64,000 nucleotides of DNA, taken from Parvibaculum indicum (GTDB lineage: Bacteria > Pseudomonadota > Alphaproteobacteria > Parvibaculales > Parvibaculaceae). How positions within the stretch are numbered: position 1 is the stretch's first letter; each line of letters starts with the position of its first letter. This document shows positions 17,018 through 26,677 of this stretch, one piece after another. The notes beneath the pieces were generated by a model, which had not been told where the DNA came from, made no database searches, and saw only the letters and a program-made list of their open reading frames with translations. The stretch spans positions 116,107 to 180,106 of the forward strand of contig NZ_JAASQO010000011.1 of the NCBI RefSeq assembly GCF_011762095.1. Direction: 5' to 3'. The translations under genes and the position numbers were made by a program.

Positions 17018-18658
17018 CTATTCGGCGGCCTGCGCGGTGGGCAAGGTGTAGTCCTTGAACATCTTGCGCAGTTCGAGCTTCTGGATCTTTCCGGTCGCCG
17101 TATGCGGAATTTCCTCGACGAAGGCCACATCGTCCGGCATCCACCATTTGGCGATCTTGCCTTCCATATATTCGAGGATGTCTTCCTTGGTGACGTCCTC
17201 TCCCTCGTTTTTCACGATGATGAGCAGCGGACGTTCGTCCCATTTGGGATGCGCGATGCCGATGACCGCCGCTTCCGCCACCTTGGGATGGCCGACGGCG
17301 AGATTTTCGAGTTCGATCGACGAAATCCATTCGCCGCCGGACTTGATCACGTCCTTGGCGCGGTCGGTGATCTGCATGTAACCGGACTCGTCGATGGTGG
17401 CGACGTCGCCGGTATCGAACCAGCCATCCTCATCCAGAATGTTGCCGCCCTCGCCCTTCAGATAGGCTCCGGCAATGGCCGGCCCGCGGACCATCAGATG
17501 GCCGAAGGCTTCGCCGTCGCAGGGCAGCTCGTTGCCGTCATCGTCGGTGATCTTCATTTCCACCGTATAGATGGCGCGGCCCTGCTTGACCTTCACGTCG
17601 ATCTGCTTGTCGAGCGGCCAGTCTTCCATGCCCGCCTTCAGGCTGCCCAGCGTACCCATGGGCGACATTTCCGTCATGCCCCAGGCGTGGAACACCTGTA
17701 CGCCGTATTCCTTCTCGAAGACCTCGATCATCGAACGCGGCGCGGCGGAGCCGCCGATCACCACGCGCTCGAGATGCGGCAGGTCGAGCTTGTTCTTCTG
17801 CAGGTGCTGGAGAAGCATCAGCCAGACGGTCGGCACCGCCGCCGTCGCCGTCACATTCTCGGTGCTGAGAAGTTCATAGATGCTTTCGCCGTCCATGTTC
17901 GCGCCCGGCATGACGAGCTTTGCGCCCACCGCCGGCCCGGCGAAGGAAATGCCCCAGGCATTGGCATGGAACATCGGCACCACCGGCAGCATCGCATCCG
18001 TCGACTTCATGCCGAGCGCATCGCCCATATTCACGGCCAGCGCATGCAGCACGTTGGAGCGATGCGAATAGAGAACGCCCTTCGGGTTGCCCGTCGTGCC
18101 GGAGGTGTAGCAAAGGCCGCAAGCATCGTTCTCGTCGCCTTCGGCCCATTTGAAGTCGCCGTTCTCCGCCTCGACGATTTCCTCGTAGCAGAGCGCATTG
18201 GGCAGGCTCGTCTCGGGCATATGCTCCCGGTCCGTCATCACCACATAGGCCTTCACCTTCGGCAGCTCGTCCTTGATGCCTTCCAGGATCGGCACGAAGG
18301 TGAGGTCGAGGAAGATGACCTTATCCTCGGCGTGATTGATGATGTAGACGAGCTGTTCGGCGAAGAGGCGCGGGTTCAGCGTATGGCAGACCGCGCCGAG
18401 CCCCATGATGCCGTACCAGGCTTCCAGATGGCGGGCCGTGTTCCAGGCCATGGTCGCCACCACATCGCCCTTTTCGACGCCGAGCTTTTGCAGCGCCTGC
18501 GCCACCTTGCGCGCGCGCAGGTGAATTTCCGAATAGGTGGTCCGCGCAATCGGCCCCTCGATGGTCCGCGTCACGACTTCCCGGTCGCCATGGAACCGCG
18601 CAGCATGATCGATAATGGTCGTCACGCGCAGCGGCCAGTCCTGCATCAAGCCCTTCAT
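17018..18658 (-). CDS. Fatty-acid--CoA ligase, AlkK-like
   Basis: ANL-superfamily ligase of 546 residues that activates medium- or long-chain fatty acids to acyl-CoA for degradation. Motifs: P-loop [11 protein letters not shown] (about 184-194), [13 protein letters not shown] adenine motif, [40 protein letters not shown] hinge, and the catalytic lysine in [17 protein letters not shown]. The opening [29 protein letters not shown] is characteristic of the AlkK group. Strong start at 18658 (MKGLMQ). Upstream 250 bases to the divergent amidase contain both promoters but no recognisable operator. Confidence 0.92.
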   Translation of the reverse strand: MKGLMQDWPLRVTTIIDHAARFHGDREVVTRTIEGPIARTTYSEIHLRARKVAQALQKLGVEKGDVVATMAWNTARHLEAWYGIMGLGAVCHTLNPRLFAEQLVYIINHAEDKVIFLDLTFVPILEGIKDELPKVKAYVVMTDREHMPETSLPNALCYEEIVEAENGDFKWAEGDENDACGLCYTSGTTGNPKGVLYSHRSNVLHALAVNMGDALGMKSTDAMLPVVPMFHANAWGISFAGPAVGAKLVMPGANMDGESIYELLSTENVTATAAVPTVWLMLLQHLQKNKLDLPHLERVVIGGSAAPRSMIEVFEKEYGVQVFHAWGMTEMSPMGTLGSLKAGMEDWPLDKQIDVKVKQGRAIYTVEMKITDDDGNELPCDGEAFGHLMVRGPAIAGAYLKGEGGNILDEDGWFDTGDVATIDESGYMQITDRAKDVIKSGGEWISSIELENLAVGHPKVAEAAVIGIAHPKWDERPLLIIVKNEGEDVTKEDILEYMEGKIAKWWMPDDVAFVEEIPHTATGKIQKLELRKMFKDYTLPTAQAAE

Positions 18659-18911
18659 GGATGTTCCTCTCTCATTCCCCGTTAACCGGCTGTCGCCGGC
18701 TTGCTCCCGGCCTCTATCGTTCGATGGGCCAGCTTCTTCATTTGCGCGAAGTCTAGTGGGAAAGGCGCAATCTCACAATATTTTCCCCCTGCGCGCTTCC
18801 CAAAAAACCCCGGCCGACGCTGGGTTTTTGTCCGCCCGCCTTTCGCTTGCCTTGGGGGCCGCCACCGCCGTCTAATGTCGGCAAAGCAATCGAAACTAAA
18901 AGGGGGATTCC

Positions 18912-20369
18912 ATGGAGGAGCTTCATTTCCGCTCCGCATCCGAACTCGGCCGGATGCTGCGCGCCCGCGAGATCGGCTCGGCGGAACTGACCGAACATTT
19001 CATTTCGCGCATCGAAACCCACAATCCGCGGATCAACGCGGTGGTGGCGACGGATTTCGACGGCGCGCGGGCGGCGGCGAAAGAGGCGGACGAAGCCCTG
19101 GCAAAGGGCGAGGACAAGGGTCCGCTTCACGGCCTCCCCTTCACCATCAAGGATGCCTATGAGGTCGAAGGCATGGTCTCCACCGGCGGCGTGCCGGAAT
19201 GGAAAGACCATGTGCCCGCGGCGAGCGCCGATCCGATCCGGCGTTTGCAGGATGCGGGCGCCATCGTGATGGGAAAGACCAATGTGCCTTTCATGTCGGC
19301 GGATCTTCAGAGCTATAACGACATTTACGGCACCACTAACAATCCCTGGAACCTCGAATGCGGTCCCGGCGGGTCGTCGGGCGGGTCGGCGGCTTCGCTG
19401 GCGGCGGGCTTCACCGCGGCCGAGTTCGGCTCCGACATCGGCGGCTCCATCCGCACGCCCGCGCATCTTTGCGGCGTTTTCGGCCACAAGCCCACTTACG
19501 GCATCGTGCCCAAGCGCGGCCATCTGGGGCCGCCGCCCGGCTGGCTTTCGGAGGGCGACCTTTCGGTTGCCGGGCCGCTTGCCCGCAGCGCGGAAGACCT
19601 GCAGATGCTGCTCGACATCGCAGCGGGCCCCAACTGGACCGGCACACCGGGCTGGAAGCTCGACCTGCCCCCCGCCCGCGCGAAAACGGCGAAAGACCTG
19701 CGCGTTGCCGTCTGGATCGACGAGCCCTTCTGCGACATCGACCGGGAGATGGCCGCCCTGCTGACGGGCGCCGCCCATGCGCTGGAAGACGCAGGCGCGA
19801 AAGTGGACTGGAAGGCCCGGCCCGGCTTCAGCTTTGCCGAAAGCACCGAGGTCTATCTGATGCTGCTCCATTCCCAGACCGGCGCCGGTATGCCGGACAA
19901 GGTCAAGGACCGCTGGCGGAGCATGAAGGAGGCCGCGTCGCCCGACGACAAGTCCCACGCCATCCTCCAGGCGCGGGGCGGCACGATGACCGTCGCCGAA
20001 CGCCTCCAGTGGAAAGAACGTCAGGCGCAGCTCCGGTACAAATGGGCCGAGTTCTTCAAGGATTACGACGTGGTGCTGTCGCCCGTGCTGTTACGCGCCG
20101 CCTTCAAGCACGACCAGCAGTCCAACTGGTCGAAGCGCGTGCTGACGGTGAACGGCGTCGAGCGGGAATATATGGACGTGCTGCTCTGGGCGGGCCCGGC
20201 GGTCGTCTCCTATCTCCCCGCCAGCGTCGCCCCGGTGGGCATCACCTCCGAAGGCCTGCCGGTGGGCATCCAGATCATCGGCCCGCATCTGGAGGACAGG
20301 ACGCCCATCGCGGTCGCGGGCATGCTGGAAGAAATCCTCGGCGGGTTCCGCGCCCCGCCAGGGTGGTGA
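18912..20369 (+). CDS. Amidase (amidase signature family)
   Basis: Amidase signature enzyme of 485 residues that hydrolyses a carboxamide. The catalytic triad can be placed at K80 (GLPFTIKDAYEVEG), cis-Ser about S155 (GPGGSSGGSAASLAAG) and nucleophile S179 (GSDIGGSIRTPAHLCG). The long C-terminal part with the LPVGIQIIGPHLEDRTPIAVAGMLE end is usual for the family. The product resembles stand-alone fatty amide or aryl amidases more than GatA, as no gatB/gatC genes are adjacent. GGGG Shine-Dalgarno before ATG 18912. A palindromic repeat separates it from the aminotransferase. Confidence 0.9.
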   Translation: MEELHFRSASELGRMLRAREIGSAELTEHFISRIETHNPRINAVVATDFDGARAAAKEADEALAKGEDKGPLHGLPFTIKDAYEVEGMVSTGGVPEWKDHVPAASADPIRRLQDAGAIVMGKTNVPFMSADLQSYNDIYGTTNNPWNLECGPGGSSGGSAASLAAGFTAAEFGSDIGGSIRTPAHLCGVFGHKPTYGIVPKRGHLGPPPGWLSEGDLSVAGPLARSAEDLQMLLDIAAGPNWTGTPGWKLDLPPARAKTAKDLRVAVWIDEPFCDIDREMAALLTGAAHALEDAGAKVDWKARPGFSFAESTEVYLMLLHSQTGAGMPDKVKDRWRSMKEAASPDDKSHAILQARGGTMTVAERLQWKERQAQLRYKWAEFFKDYDVVLSPVLLRAAFKHDQQSNWSKRVLTVNGVEREYMDVLLWAGPAVVSYLPASVAPVGITSEGLPVGIQIIGPHLEDRTPIAVAGMLEEILGGFRAPPGW

Positions 20370-20378
20370 TCGCCTAAT

Positions 20379-20465
20379 CGTCATTGCGAGGAGGTCGCAG
20401 ACCGACGAAGCAATCCAGCGGCGACGGCGCAAGAACTGGATTGCTTCGCTTCGCTCGCAATGACG
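20379..20465. repeat. Interspersed palindromic repeat, family A copy 1
   Basis: Begins CGTCATTGCGAG and ends CTCGCAATGACG, with internal GAAGCAATCCAG and CTGGATTGCTTCG in inverted order, so the whole unit can fold into a long imperfect hairpin. Further copies or halves lie at 22375-22402 and 47056-47138. Confidence 0.85.
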
Positions 20466-20548
20466 ACCAAAACCGGCTTTGACTTCCCCCGAGGCCCAGC
20501 CGCATTATGCGGCATCCGCTCACACCTACCCATTCTAGGAGCGCTCCC

Positions 20549-21934
20549 ATGTCGAGCCTGTCCAACGCCGCCGTTCGCGATATCGAAACGGTCATCCATC
20601 CCTATACCAATCTCGAAACCTTCCGCGAGACGGGGCCGATGATCCTCGAGCGCGGCGAGGGCATCTATGTCTATGACAGCCATGGCAAGCAGTACATCGA
20701 GGGCATGGCCGGGCTCTGGTGCACTTCTCTGGGCTATAACGAGAAGGAACTGATCGACGCGGCGACGGAGCAGCTCGAGCGCCTGCCCTTCACCCATGTG
20801 TTCGGCGGCAAGAGCCATGAGCGCGCGGCGGAGCTGGCCGAAAAGCTGAAGGCCATCGCGCCGCATCCCGCCTCCAAGGTGCTGTTCTGCGGTTCGGGCT
20901 CGGAAGCGAACGACCAGCAGGTGAAGCTCGTCTGGTACTACAACAATGCGCGCGGCAAGCCTGAGAAGAAGAAATTCATCTCCCGCATCCGCGCCTATCA
21001 CGGCGTGACGGTGGCGTCGGCCTCGCTCACCGGCCTGCCTGCCAACCATCGCGATTTCGACCTGCCTATCGAGGGCGTGCTCCATACCGACTGCCCGCAT
21101 TACTACCGCTATGCGGAGCCGGGCGAGACGGAAGACGAGTTCACCACGCGGCTGGCGAAGAACCTCGAAGACCTCATCGTCAAGGAAGGCCCGGACACGG
21201 TCGCCGCCTTCATCGCCGAGCCCATCATGGGCGCGGGCGGCGTCATCATGCCGCCGGACGGTTATTTCGAAAAAATCCAGGCCGTCCTGCAGAAATACGA
21301 TGTCTATTTCATCGCCGACGAGGTGATCTGCGGCTTCGGGCGCACCGGCAACATGTTCGGGTCGGAAACCTTCAACATGAAGCCGGACAGCATCTCCGTC
21401 GCCAAGGCGCTCTCCTCCGCCTATGTGCCCATCGGCGCCGTCACGGTCGGCGAAGACATGTATCAGGCGATGCTGGATGAAAGCCGCAAGATCGGCACCT
21501 TCGGCCATGGCTTCACCTATACGGCGCATCCGCTGGCCGCCGCCGTCGCCTCCAAGACGCTCGACATCTACAAGGAGCGCGACATCGTCGGCCATGTGCG
21601 CGCGCAGCAACCCAAATTCGAAGGCCATGTGCATCGCCTTGCCGACCATCCGCTGGTCGGCCATGTCCGCGCCAAGGGACTTATCGGCGCACTGGAACTC
21701 GTCGCCCAAAAGGACTCCAAGGAGAGCTTCGATCCGGGCGCGGGCATCGGCGCGAAGGTCGTGGCGGCCAGCGAGAAGCGCGGCCTCATCCTGCGTCCGC
21801 TGGCCGGCGACATCATCGCCATCTGCCCGCCCCTCATCGTCACCGAGAGCCAGGTCGACGAGATCTTCAAGACCCTTGAAGAAGCGCTGGACGAAGTGAC
21901 GGCCCATGCCCGCAAGGAAGGGCTGATGAAGTGA
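20549..21934 (+). CDS. Class III aminotransferase (omega-transaminase type)
   Basis: PLP-dependent aminotransferase of 461 residues moving an amino group between an amine or omega-amino acid and a 2-oxo acid, often pyruvate. The PLP lysine is K286 (SISVAKALSSAYVPIGAV), the cofactor Asp is D257 (FIADEVICGFGRTGNMFGS), and the phosphate-binding turn is LFCGSGSEANDQQVKLVWYY (about 112-131). Length and motifs suit beta-alanine/putrescine:pyruvate-type enzymes. AGGAG stands seven bases before ATG 20549. The 139-residue gene 13 bases downstream is probably cotranscribed. Substrate not predictable. Confidence 0.92.
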   Translation: MSSLSNAAVRDIETVIHPYTNLETFRETGPMILERGEGIYVYDSHGKQYIEGMAGLWCTSLGYNEKELIDAATEQLERLPFTHVFGGKSHERAAELAEKLKAIAPHPASKVLFCGSGSEANDQQVKLVWYYNNARGKPEKKKFISRIRAYHGVTVASASLTGLPANHRDFDLPIEGVLHTDCPHYYRYAEPGETEDEFTTRLAKNLEDLIVKEGPDTVAAFIAEPIMGAGGVIMPPDGYFEKIQAVLQKYDVYFIADEVICGFGRTGNMFGSETFNMKPDSISVAKALSSAYVPIGAVTVGEDMYQAMLDESRKIGTFGHGFTYTAHPLAAAVASKTLDIYKERDIVGHVRAQQPKFEGHVHRLADHPLVGHVRAKGLIGALELVAQKDSKESFDPGAGIGAKVVAASEKRGLILRPLAGDIIAICPPLIVTESQVDEIFKTLEEALDEVTAHARKEGLMK

Positions 21935-21947
21935 GCGGAACGCAGGG

Positions 21948-22367
21948 ATGACACGCGAAATCCGCTTCCAGATCGAGCTCACCGGCAAGGCCTCGCCCGA
22001 GGATGCCATGGGCGAGCGCATGAATATCGAGACTTCCGCCGTGCTGCCGCCGGATTTCGATCCGGCGCTGGCCGGCGACGGCCTCAAGGTTTCATGCGAG
22101 GCGCAAGTCGCAAATGACGAGTTCGGCGGGTTCAGCGAAAGCGGTACGCTCGCTTTTGGCGGCGGCACGCTTTCCTATGAAAGCGTGCGCGAAGGCTATC
22201 TCGGCGAGACGGCGGACCCGAGAACGCAGCTCGGCCATGTCGTTTTTCAGGTGACGGGCGGCACAGGCGGCTTTACCGGCGCCAGCGGCTTCATCGTTTC
22301 AGCCTTCACCGTGAACGAGGATGCACAAGTCCGCGACAGCCAGAGCGCGGTGTTGTTTTTGCCCTGA
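21948..22367 (+). CDS. Hypothetical protein, possible AOC/dirigent-like beta-barrel
   Basis: Protein of 139 residues with no signal peptide and mostly beta-strand composition. The C-terminal GHVVFQVTGGTGGFTGASGFIVSAFTVNE contains a G-x-F-x-G-A-x-G motif like that of allene-oxide-cyclase/dirigent-type barrels, but the rest shows no clear match. It starts 13 bases after the aminotransferase stop and so is probably in the same operon. No function can be assigned. Confidence 0.65.
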   Translation: MTREIRFQIELTGKASPEDAMGERMNIETSAVLPPDFDPALAGDGLKVSCEAQVANDEFGGFSESGTLAFGGGTLSYESVREGYLGETADPRTQLGHVVFQVTGGTGGFTGASGFIVSAFTVNEDAQVRDSQSAVLFLP

Positions 22368-22374
22368 ACGATCC

Positions 22375-22497
22375 GTCATTGCGAGCGAAGCGAAGCAATC
22401 CATCCTTCGAGACGGCCCTTCGGGCCTCCTCAGGATGAGGCTCGCATATCAACAAACCTCATGCTGAGGAGCGGCGAAGCCGCATCTCGAAGCATGG
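22375..22497. repeat. Composite palindromic repeat, half of family A followed by family B
   Basis: 22375-22402 is a half copy of family A (GTCATTGCGAGCGAAGCGAAGCAATCCA). It runs directly into family B: CATCCTTCGAGACGG...CCTCAGGATGAGG at 22401-22440 and the inverted CCTCATGCTGAGG...CATCTCGAAGCATGG at 22459-22497. A second composite in the opposite order is at 46942-47138. It fills the space between two convergent genes. Confidence 0.85.
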
Positions 22498-22506
22498 CGC
22501 CTGCCC

Positions 22507-23262
22507 TCAAACGTGCTGGCCGCCATTGATCTGGATTTCGGTGCCGTTGATGTAGCTCGACTGGTCCGTGCACAGAAAATAGATCACCCGTGCCACTTCC
22601 TCGGGCGTGCCGAGGCGGTGCATGGGGATTTCTTCCACGATCTTTTCCGTGCCCGGCGAAAGGATCGCCGTGTCGATTTCGCCCGGCGCGATGGCGTTCA
22701 CGCGCACATTGAGCGGCCCGAACTCGGCGGCCATTTCCCGCGTCAGCGCCTTGAGGGCGGCCTTGGAAGTCGCATAGGCGCTGCCTGCGAAGGGATGTAC
22801 GCGCTCGCCCGCGATGGACGAGACGTTGACGACGGACCCGCTCGCCGCCTTCAGCTCTTCCACCAGCCCGCGCGCCAGAATGACGGGGGCGAAGAAGTTC
22901 ACCTGAAAGACCTTGTACCAGAGCTCCTGGCTGGTATCGAAAACACCGAGCCGCGAGCCCCCCTCGCCCTTGGGCGAGATGGCGGCATTATTGACGAGCG
23001 CATTGAGACGCCCGCCCTGGTCCTTCAGCCGCTCGTGGATTTCCTCGATCGCCGCGGCGGTATTGTCCGGATCGGCCAGATCGACCTGGATATGGTCTTC
23101 CGGCCCCGCTTCCCAGGGGCAGTCCTCGGGAAAAGCGTGGCGCGAACAGGTAATCACGCGCCAGCCCGCGCTCGAGAAGCGCTTCACCGTCGCATGTCCG
23201 ATGCCCCGGCTGGCGCCGGTCAGCAGCAATGTCTTTCGTTCCGCATTGGGGATCTGTGCCAT
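22507..23262 (-). CDS. SDR-family oxidoreductase
   Basis: Short-chain dehydrogenase/reductase of 251 residues with a classical NAD(P)-binding TGASRGIG (about 15-22), VNNAAIS, catalytic SSIAGERVHPFAGSAYATSKAALK (Ser, Tyr-x3-Lys) and the C-terminal SSYINGTEIQINGGQHV. The opening MAQIPNAERKTLLLTG lacks any signal. Classical SDRs reduce ketones or oxidise alcohols, often in fatty acid or secondary metabolism; the substrate is unknown. It stands alone on the minus strand between a repeat and the kinase gene. Confidence 0.9.
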   Translation of the reverse strand: MAQIPNAERKTLLLTGASRGIGHATVKRFSSAGWRVITCSRHAFPEDCPWEAGPEDHIQVDLADPDNTAAAIEEIHERLKDQGGRLNALVNNAAISPKGEGGSRLGVFDTSQELWYKVFQVNFFAPVILARGLVEELKAASGSVVNVSSIAGERVHPFAGSAYATSKAALKALTREMAAEFGPLNVRVNAIAPGEIDTAILSPGTEKIVEEIPMHRLGTPEEVARVIYFLCTDQSSYINGTEIQINGGQHV

Positions 23263-23321
23263 GGGCGCAATCTACTGAAATGCGGGGCGGAGAGCCAGCG
23301 CGCATTCACAGGGGGCAAGGG

Positions 23322-24908
23322 TCAGTCTCCTGCGACCAATTCCCCCGCCCGGGCGGCGATGCCGTCCGGCGTTCCGGCCGCGTCGAGCCGGTGCCAGTCC
23401 AACGCGCCGAGATCATAGGCGAGCTGGCGGCGCAGCACGGCCACATCGGCATCGGAGGCATCGTCGGCCTTCTCGGAGCGGGCGCGCACCCGCGCCTCCA
23501 GCACCGCCGGATCGGCCTCGAGCCAGATTCCGGTAAAGGGCACGCCCCTCTCCCTTGCCAGCGCGGCGGCCCGGTCGCGTTCCTCCGCCTGCGCGAAAAC
23601 GGCGTCGGTCACCACGCTGACGCCCGCCTCCAAAGCATGACCCGCCAGGCGAAACATCTCCGCATAGACGCGCGCGCCCACGTCCGGCGCATAGGCCTCT
23701 TCGGGCAGGCGCTCCAGCGGACCGACATTGAAAAGGCGCTTGCGGATGATGTCGGTCCTGAGATGCAGCGCGCCCGCGGGCCGTCCGAGGCCCGGCGCGA
23801 GCTTCTTCGCCACGGTGGATTTGCCCGTACCGGACAGGCCACCGATGGCGACGAGGCGCGGCCCGCCCGTTTCAAAGGACGCCATGGCGAAATCGAAAAA
23901 AGCGCGAGCCCTTTCCCTGAGCCCGGCGTCGCCGCCCTGCTCCACCTGCATCGCCGTGACCTTGGCGCGGACCACGGCGCGCACCGCCACGAAGAGCGGC
24001 AGCAGCGGCAGGCCGCCGATCATGTCGTCGATATCCGCCTCGACGATATGGTCGAAATAGGCGTTCAGGGCGCGGTTGGCGAGGAACGTCTCGTCCCCCT
24101 CCCGGAAGGCAAGGTCCATCAGCAGGAAAGCGAGATCGTAAAGCACATCGATACAGGCGATGTCCTCATTGAACTCGATGCAATCGAAGATGACCGGCTT
24201 GCCGTCGATCTCCACCACATTGCCCAGATGCAGGTCGCCATGGCAGCGGCGCACCCAGCCCGCATCGCGGCGACTGTCCATGAGCCCGCGATGCCGTTCG
24301 ATCAATGTGTCGCACAGCGCTCTCATGCGCTCGGCTTCTTCGCGCGAAAAGGTGCTGCCCGCCTTTTCCAGCATGTCATGGGCATTGTCGGCGACGATCC
24401 TCGCAAAGGCGGTGGCACCGCCGAAATCCCGCGTCACTTCGGCATCGGCATGGAAACGCGCGACACGCGCGGCCAGATCTTCCACGAGTCCGGTTTTCAA
24501 CCGGCCTTCGTCTTCCTGCCGCGCCAGAAGCCCGGCATTGTCGAAGCGCTTCATCTCGACGAGCCAGTCCACCGTGCCATCCGGGGCTTTCGCGCCCGGT
24601 TCCACCGGCACGAGCCGGAAACCGTCCTCGCCCTTCGTCACGGCCGCGAGCCCCAGATAGAGTTCGGGCGCGGTCCGGCGGTTGAGCGCCAGTTCGGACT
24701 CGCAGGCTTCGCGGCGCTTTTGCGGGGTCGAGAAATCCAGAAAGCTGAAACGGATCGGCTTTTTCATCTTCCGGGCGAAATCGCCCGCCAGAAAGATGTG
24801 GTTCGCATGGGTTTCGATATGGTCGACGGCCTCCCCCGCCCCAAGCCCGTAGGCGTCGGGCCGGGAGAGAAAGCCGATCGTTTCCTGTGTGTCGGTTTCG
24901 GAGGTCAA
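23322..24908 (-). CDS. Fusion of an aminoglycoside-phosphotransferase-like domain and a P-loop kinase domain
   Basis: Protein of 528 residues in two parts. Residues about 30-320 are a kinase-like APH domain with the Brenner motif WVRRCHGDLHLGNVV and the metal-binding VIFDCIEFNEDIACIDVLYDLAFL. Residues about 350-515 are an AAA-type small-molecule kinase with Walker A GGLSGTGKSTVAKKLAPGLG and a dinucleotide-kinase-like LRTDIIRKRLF. This fusion recurs in alphaproteobacteria and is not an antibiotic-resistance enzyme; its substrate is unknown. It starts 13 bases after the cation exporter stop on the same strand, within an operon starting at pdxH. Confidence 0.88.
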   Translation of the reverse strand: MTSETDTQETIGFLSRPDAYGLGAGEAVDHIETHANHIFLAGDFARKMKKPIRFSFLDFSTPQKRREACESELALNRRTAPELYLGLAAVTKGEDGFRLVPVEPGAKAPDGTVDWLVEMKRFDNAGLLARQEDEGRLKTGLVEDLAARVARFHADAEVTRDFGGATAFARIVADNAHDMLEKAGSTFSREEAERMRALCDTLIERHRGLMDSRRDAGWVRRCHGDLHLGNVVEIDGKPVIFDCIEFNEDIACIDVLYDLAFLLMDLAFREGDETFLANRALNAYFDHIVEADIDDMIGGLPLLPLFVAVRAVVRAKVTAMQVEQGGDAGLRERARAFFDFAMASFETGGPRLVAIGGLSGTGKSTVAKKLAPGLGRPAGALHLRTDIIRKRLFNVGPLERLPEEAYAPDVGARVYAEMFRLAGHALEAGVSVVTDAVFAQAEERDRAAALARERGVPFTGIWLEADPAVLEARVRARSEKADDASDADVAVLRRQLAYDLGALDWHRLDAAGTPDGIAARAGELVAGD

Positions 24909-24921
24909 AACGTCCTTGTGC

Positions 24922-25839
24922 TCATACGCGTTCGAGACGGCTCAGCGGTTCCAGCCCCGCCGGATCCTGATGGATCAGCACTTCGGAGCCGGGAAATTCC
25001 TTCATGATCTCGTCTTCCACCTCGTCCGAAATCCGGTGCGCCTTGGTCAGCGTGATTTCGGGATCGAGTTCGAGGTGGAACTGGATGAAGCTCAGCACGC
25101 CGGAAGTTCTCGTGCGAAGGTCGTGGATGTTGATGACATCCGGATGAGAGAGCGCCACCGTCTTGATGCGCTCGCGCTCGTCCTCCGACAATTCGCGGTC
25201 CATCAGCTGGTCGAATGCGTTGGAGGCGATCTGCGCCGCCGCCCAGGCGATAAGCCCGGCAATAAGAATGCCGAAAACCGGATCCGTCCACTCCCAGCCG
25301 AGGAAACCGGACAGAACCAGCGCTGCGATCACCGAGAGGTTCATCAACAGGTCGCCGCGATAGTGGATGGAATCCGCCTCGATGGCGAGCGACCTCGTGC
25401 GGCTCACGACATGGCGCTGGAAGGCGACGAGGCCCAGCGTCATCCCAATGGCGATCACCGTCACGACGATGCCCCATGCCGAATGCGACACGGGCTGGGG
25501 CGTCATGATGCGCTCGACCGATTCATAAACGATATAGCCCGCCGATCCGAAGATGAAGAACGACTGGCCGAGCCCCGCCAAAGCCTCCGCCTTGCCATGG
25601 CCGAAACGGTGTTCCTGGTCGGCGGGCGTCAGCGCATGGCGCACCGCGACGAGGTTCAGAAGCGAGGCCGAGCCGTCCAGCAGGCTGTCGAGCAGCGTGC
25701 CCAGCATGGCAACCGATCCGGTGAACCAGAGCGCGCCGGCCTTGAGAACCACGAGCAACACGGCCACGCATACCGCGGCATAGGTTGCCCGCTTCATCAG
25801 GGTGGCGTTCTCCGCCGCCGTCTTCGCGTCCAGTGGCAT
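24922..25839 (-). CDS. Cation diffusion facilitator family transporter, FieF/YiiP-like
   Basis: Inner-membrane metal:proton antiporter of 305 residues with six helices. The transport site is visible as LLDSLLDGSASLL in TM2 (D-x3-D) and ADSIHYRGD in TM5 (H-x3-D), the Zn/Fe(II)-type pattern. The C-terminal cytoplasmic domain about residues 215-300 (HPDVINIHDLRTRTSG, FIQFHLELDPEITLTKAHRISDEVED) holds the metallochaperone-like fold with its histidines. It exports Zn2+, Fe2+ or Cd2+; selectivity cannot be fixed. It starts nine bases after pdxH. Confidence 0.92.
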   Translation of the reverse strand: MPLDAKTAAENATLMKRATYAAVCVAVLLVVLKAGALWFTGSVAMLGTLLDSLLDGSASLLNLVAVRHALTPADQEHRFGHGKAEALAGLGQSFFIFGSAGYIVYESVERIMTPQPVSHSAWGIVVTVIAIGMTLGLVAFQRHVVSRTRSLAIEADSIHYRGDLLMNLSVIAALVLSGFLGWEWTDPVFGILIAGLIAWAAAQIASNAFDQLMDRELSEDERERIKTVALSHPDVINIHDLRTRTSGVLSFIQFHLELDPEITLTKAHRISDEVEDEIMKEFPGSEVLIHQDPAGLEPLSRLERV

Positions 25840-25848
25840 GCATCCGCC

Positions 25849-26478
25849 TTACGGGAAAAGCCGCATCGTCTTCCACGCCGCCGAAGGGTCGTCGCGGTGG
25901 AAGACAAGGCGATCGTGCAGGCGGAACGGGCGGTCGCGCCAGAACTCGATACGGACCGGCGCGATGCGGAAGCCGGACCAGTGTTCGGGGCGCGGCACCT
26001 TGCCGAGCCCGAATTTGGCGGCGTAGCGCGCCACTTCCTTTTCCAGCTCGAAGCGGCCTTCCAGCGGGCGCGACTGGCGCGAGGCCCAGGCGCCGATCTG
26101 GCTGTCGCGGTGGCGGCTGGCGAAATACTCGTCCGCCTCTTCCGGGCTCACCGGCGACACGACGCCGCGCACGCGCACCTGTCGGCGCTGCGACTTCCAG
26201 TGAAAACAGAGCGCAGCGCGCATATTGGCCTGCAGTTCGCGGCCCTTGTCGCTTTCGAGATTGGTGTAGAAAACGAAACCGCGTTCGTCGACATCCTTCA
26301 AGAGCACCATGCGCACATCGGGAAAGCCTTGCGCATCGGCCGTCGACAGCGCCATGGCATTGGGGTCGTTCGGCTCGCTGGTGGCGGCCTTTTCCAGCCA
26401 TTCCCTGAAGAGCTGGAACGGATTGTCCGAGGTGAAGACATCCTCCGTCGTTTCGGTGCCGGCGGCTTCGTCAGTCAT
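25849..26478 (-). CDS. pdxH: Pyridoxamine 5'-phosphate oxidase
   Basis: FMN-dependent enzyme of 209 residues that oxidises pyridoxine or pyridoxamine 5'-phosphate to pyridoxal 5'-phosphate, the last step of vitamin B6 salvage and synthesis. Motifs include [76 protein letters not shown] and the family-typical end [15 protein letters not shown]. The N-terminus carries about 15 acidic, presumably flexible residues. It is the first gene of a minus-strand operon with the cation exporter and the kinase fusion. Its product feeds the PLP enzymes of this region. Confidence 0.95.
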   Translation of the reverse strand: MTDEAAGTETTEDVFTSDNPFQLFREWLEKAATSEPNDPNAMALSTADAQGFPDVRMVLLKDVDERGFVFYTNLESDKGRELQANMRAALCFHWKSQRRQVRVRGVVSPVSPEEADEYFASRHRDSQIGAWASRQSRPLEGRFELEKEVARYAAKFGLGKVPRPEHWSGFRIAPVRIEFWRDRPFRLHDRLVFHRDDPSAAWKTMRLFP

Positions 26479-26677
26479 GCTCCAGATGGCCTTCCAGATC
26501 GAAAAAGGGGCCGAAAACGGCTCGTTTTCGCGGCAATGAGCGGGCTTTGACGCTGCTCAATTCTTGCCACAATCGGTTCCTTATATAGTTACCAGAAATC
26601 GATTTGTCGCGTCCCGCGCCTAGGGGCCGGGACGGAAATCACGCTTCCTCCGGGAAGCAGAAAAGACAGGAAAGCGC

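Noticed and set aside
20381..22168. Open frame of 595 codons on the minus strand opposite the class III aminotransferase
   Set aside because: The plus-strand aminotransferase has a full set of catalytic motifs; the antisense product is His/Arg/Asp-rich with no recognisable fold.
23322..24908. Aminoglycoside resistance gene
   Set aside because: The APH-like domain is fused to a second kinase and sits in a housekeeping operon; the pattern is that of a conserved alphaproteobacterial protein, not of known resistance enzymes.
26564..26589. Sigma-70 promoter TTGCCA...TATAGT before the lipoprotein gene
   Set aside because: The gap between the two hexamers is only 14 bases, too short for a typical promoter.
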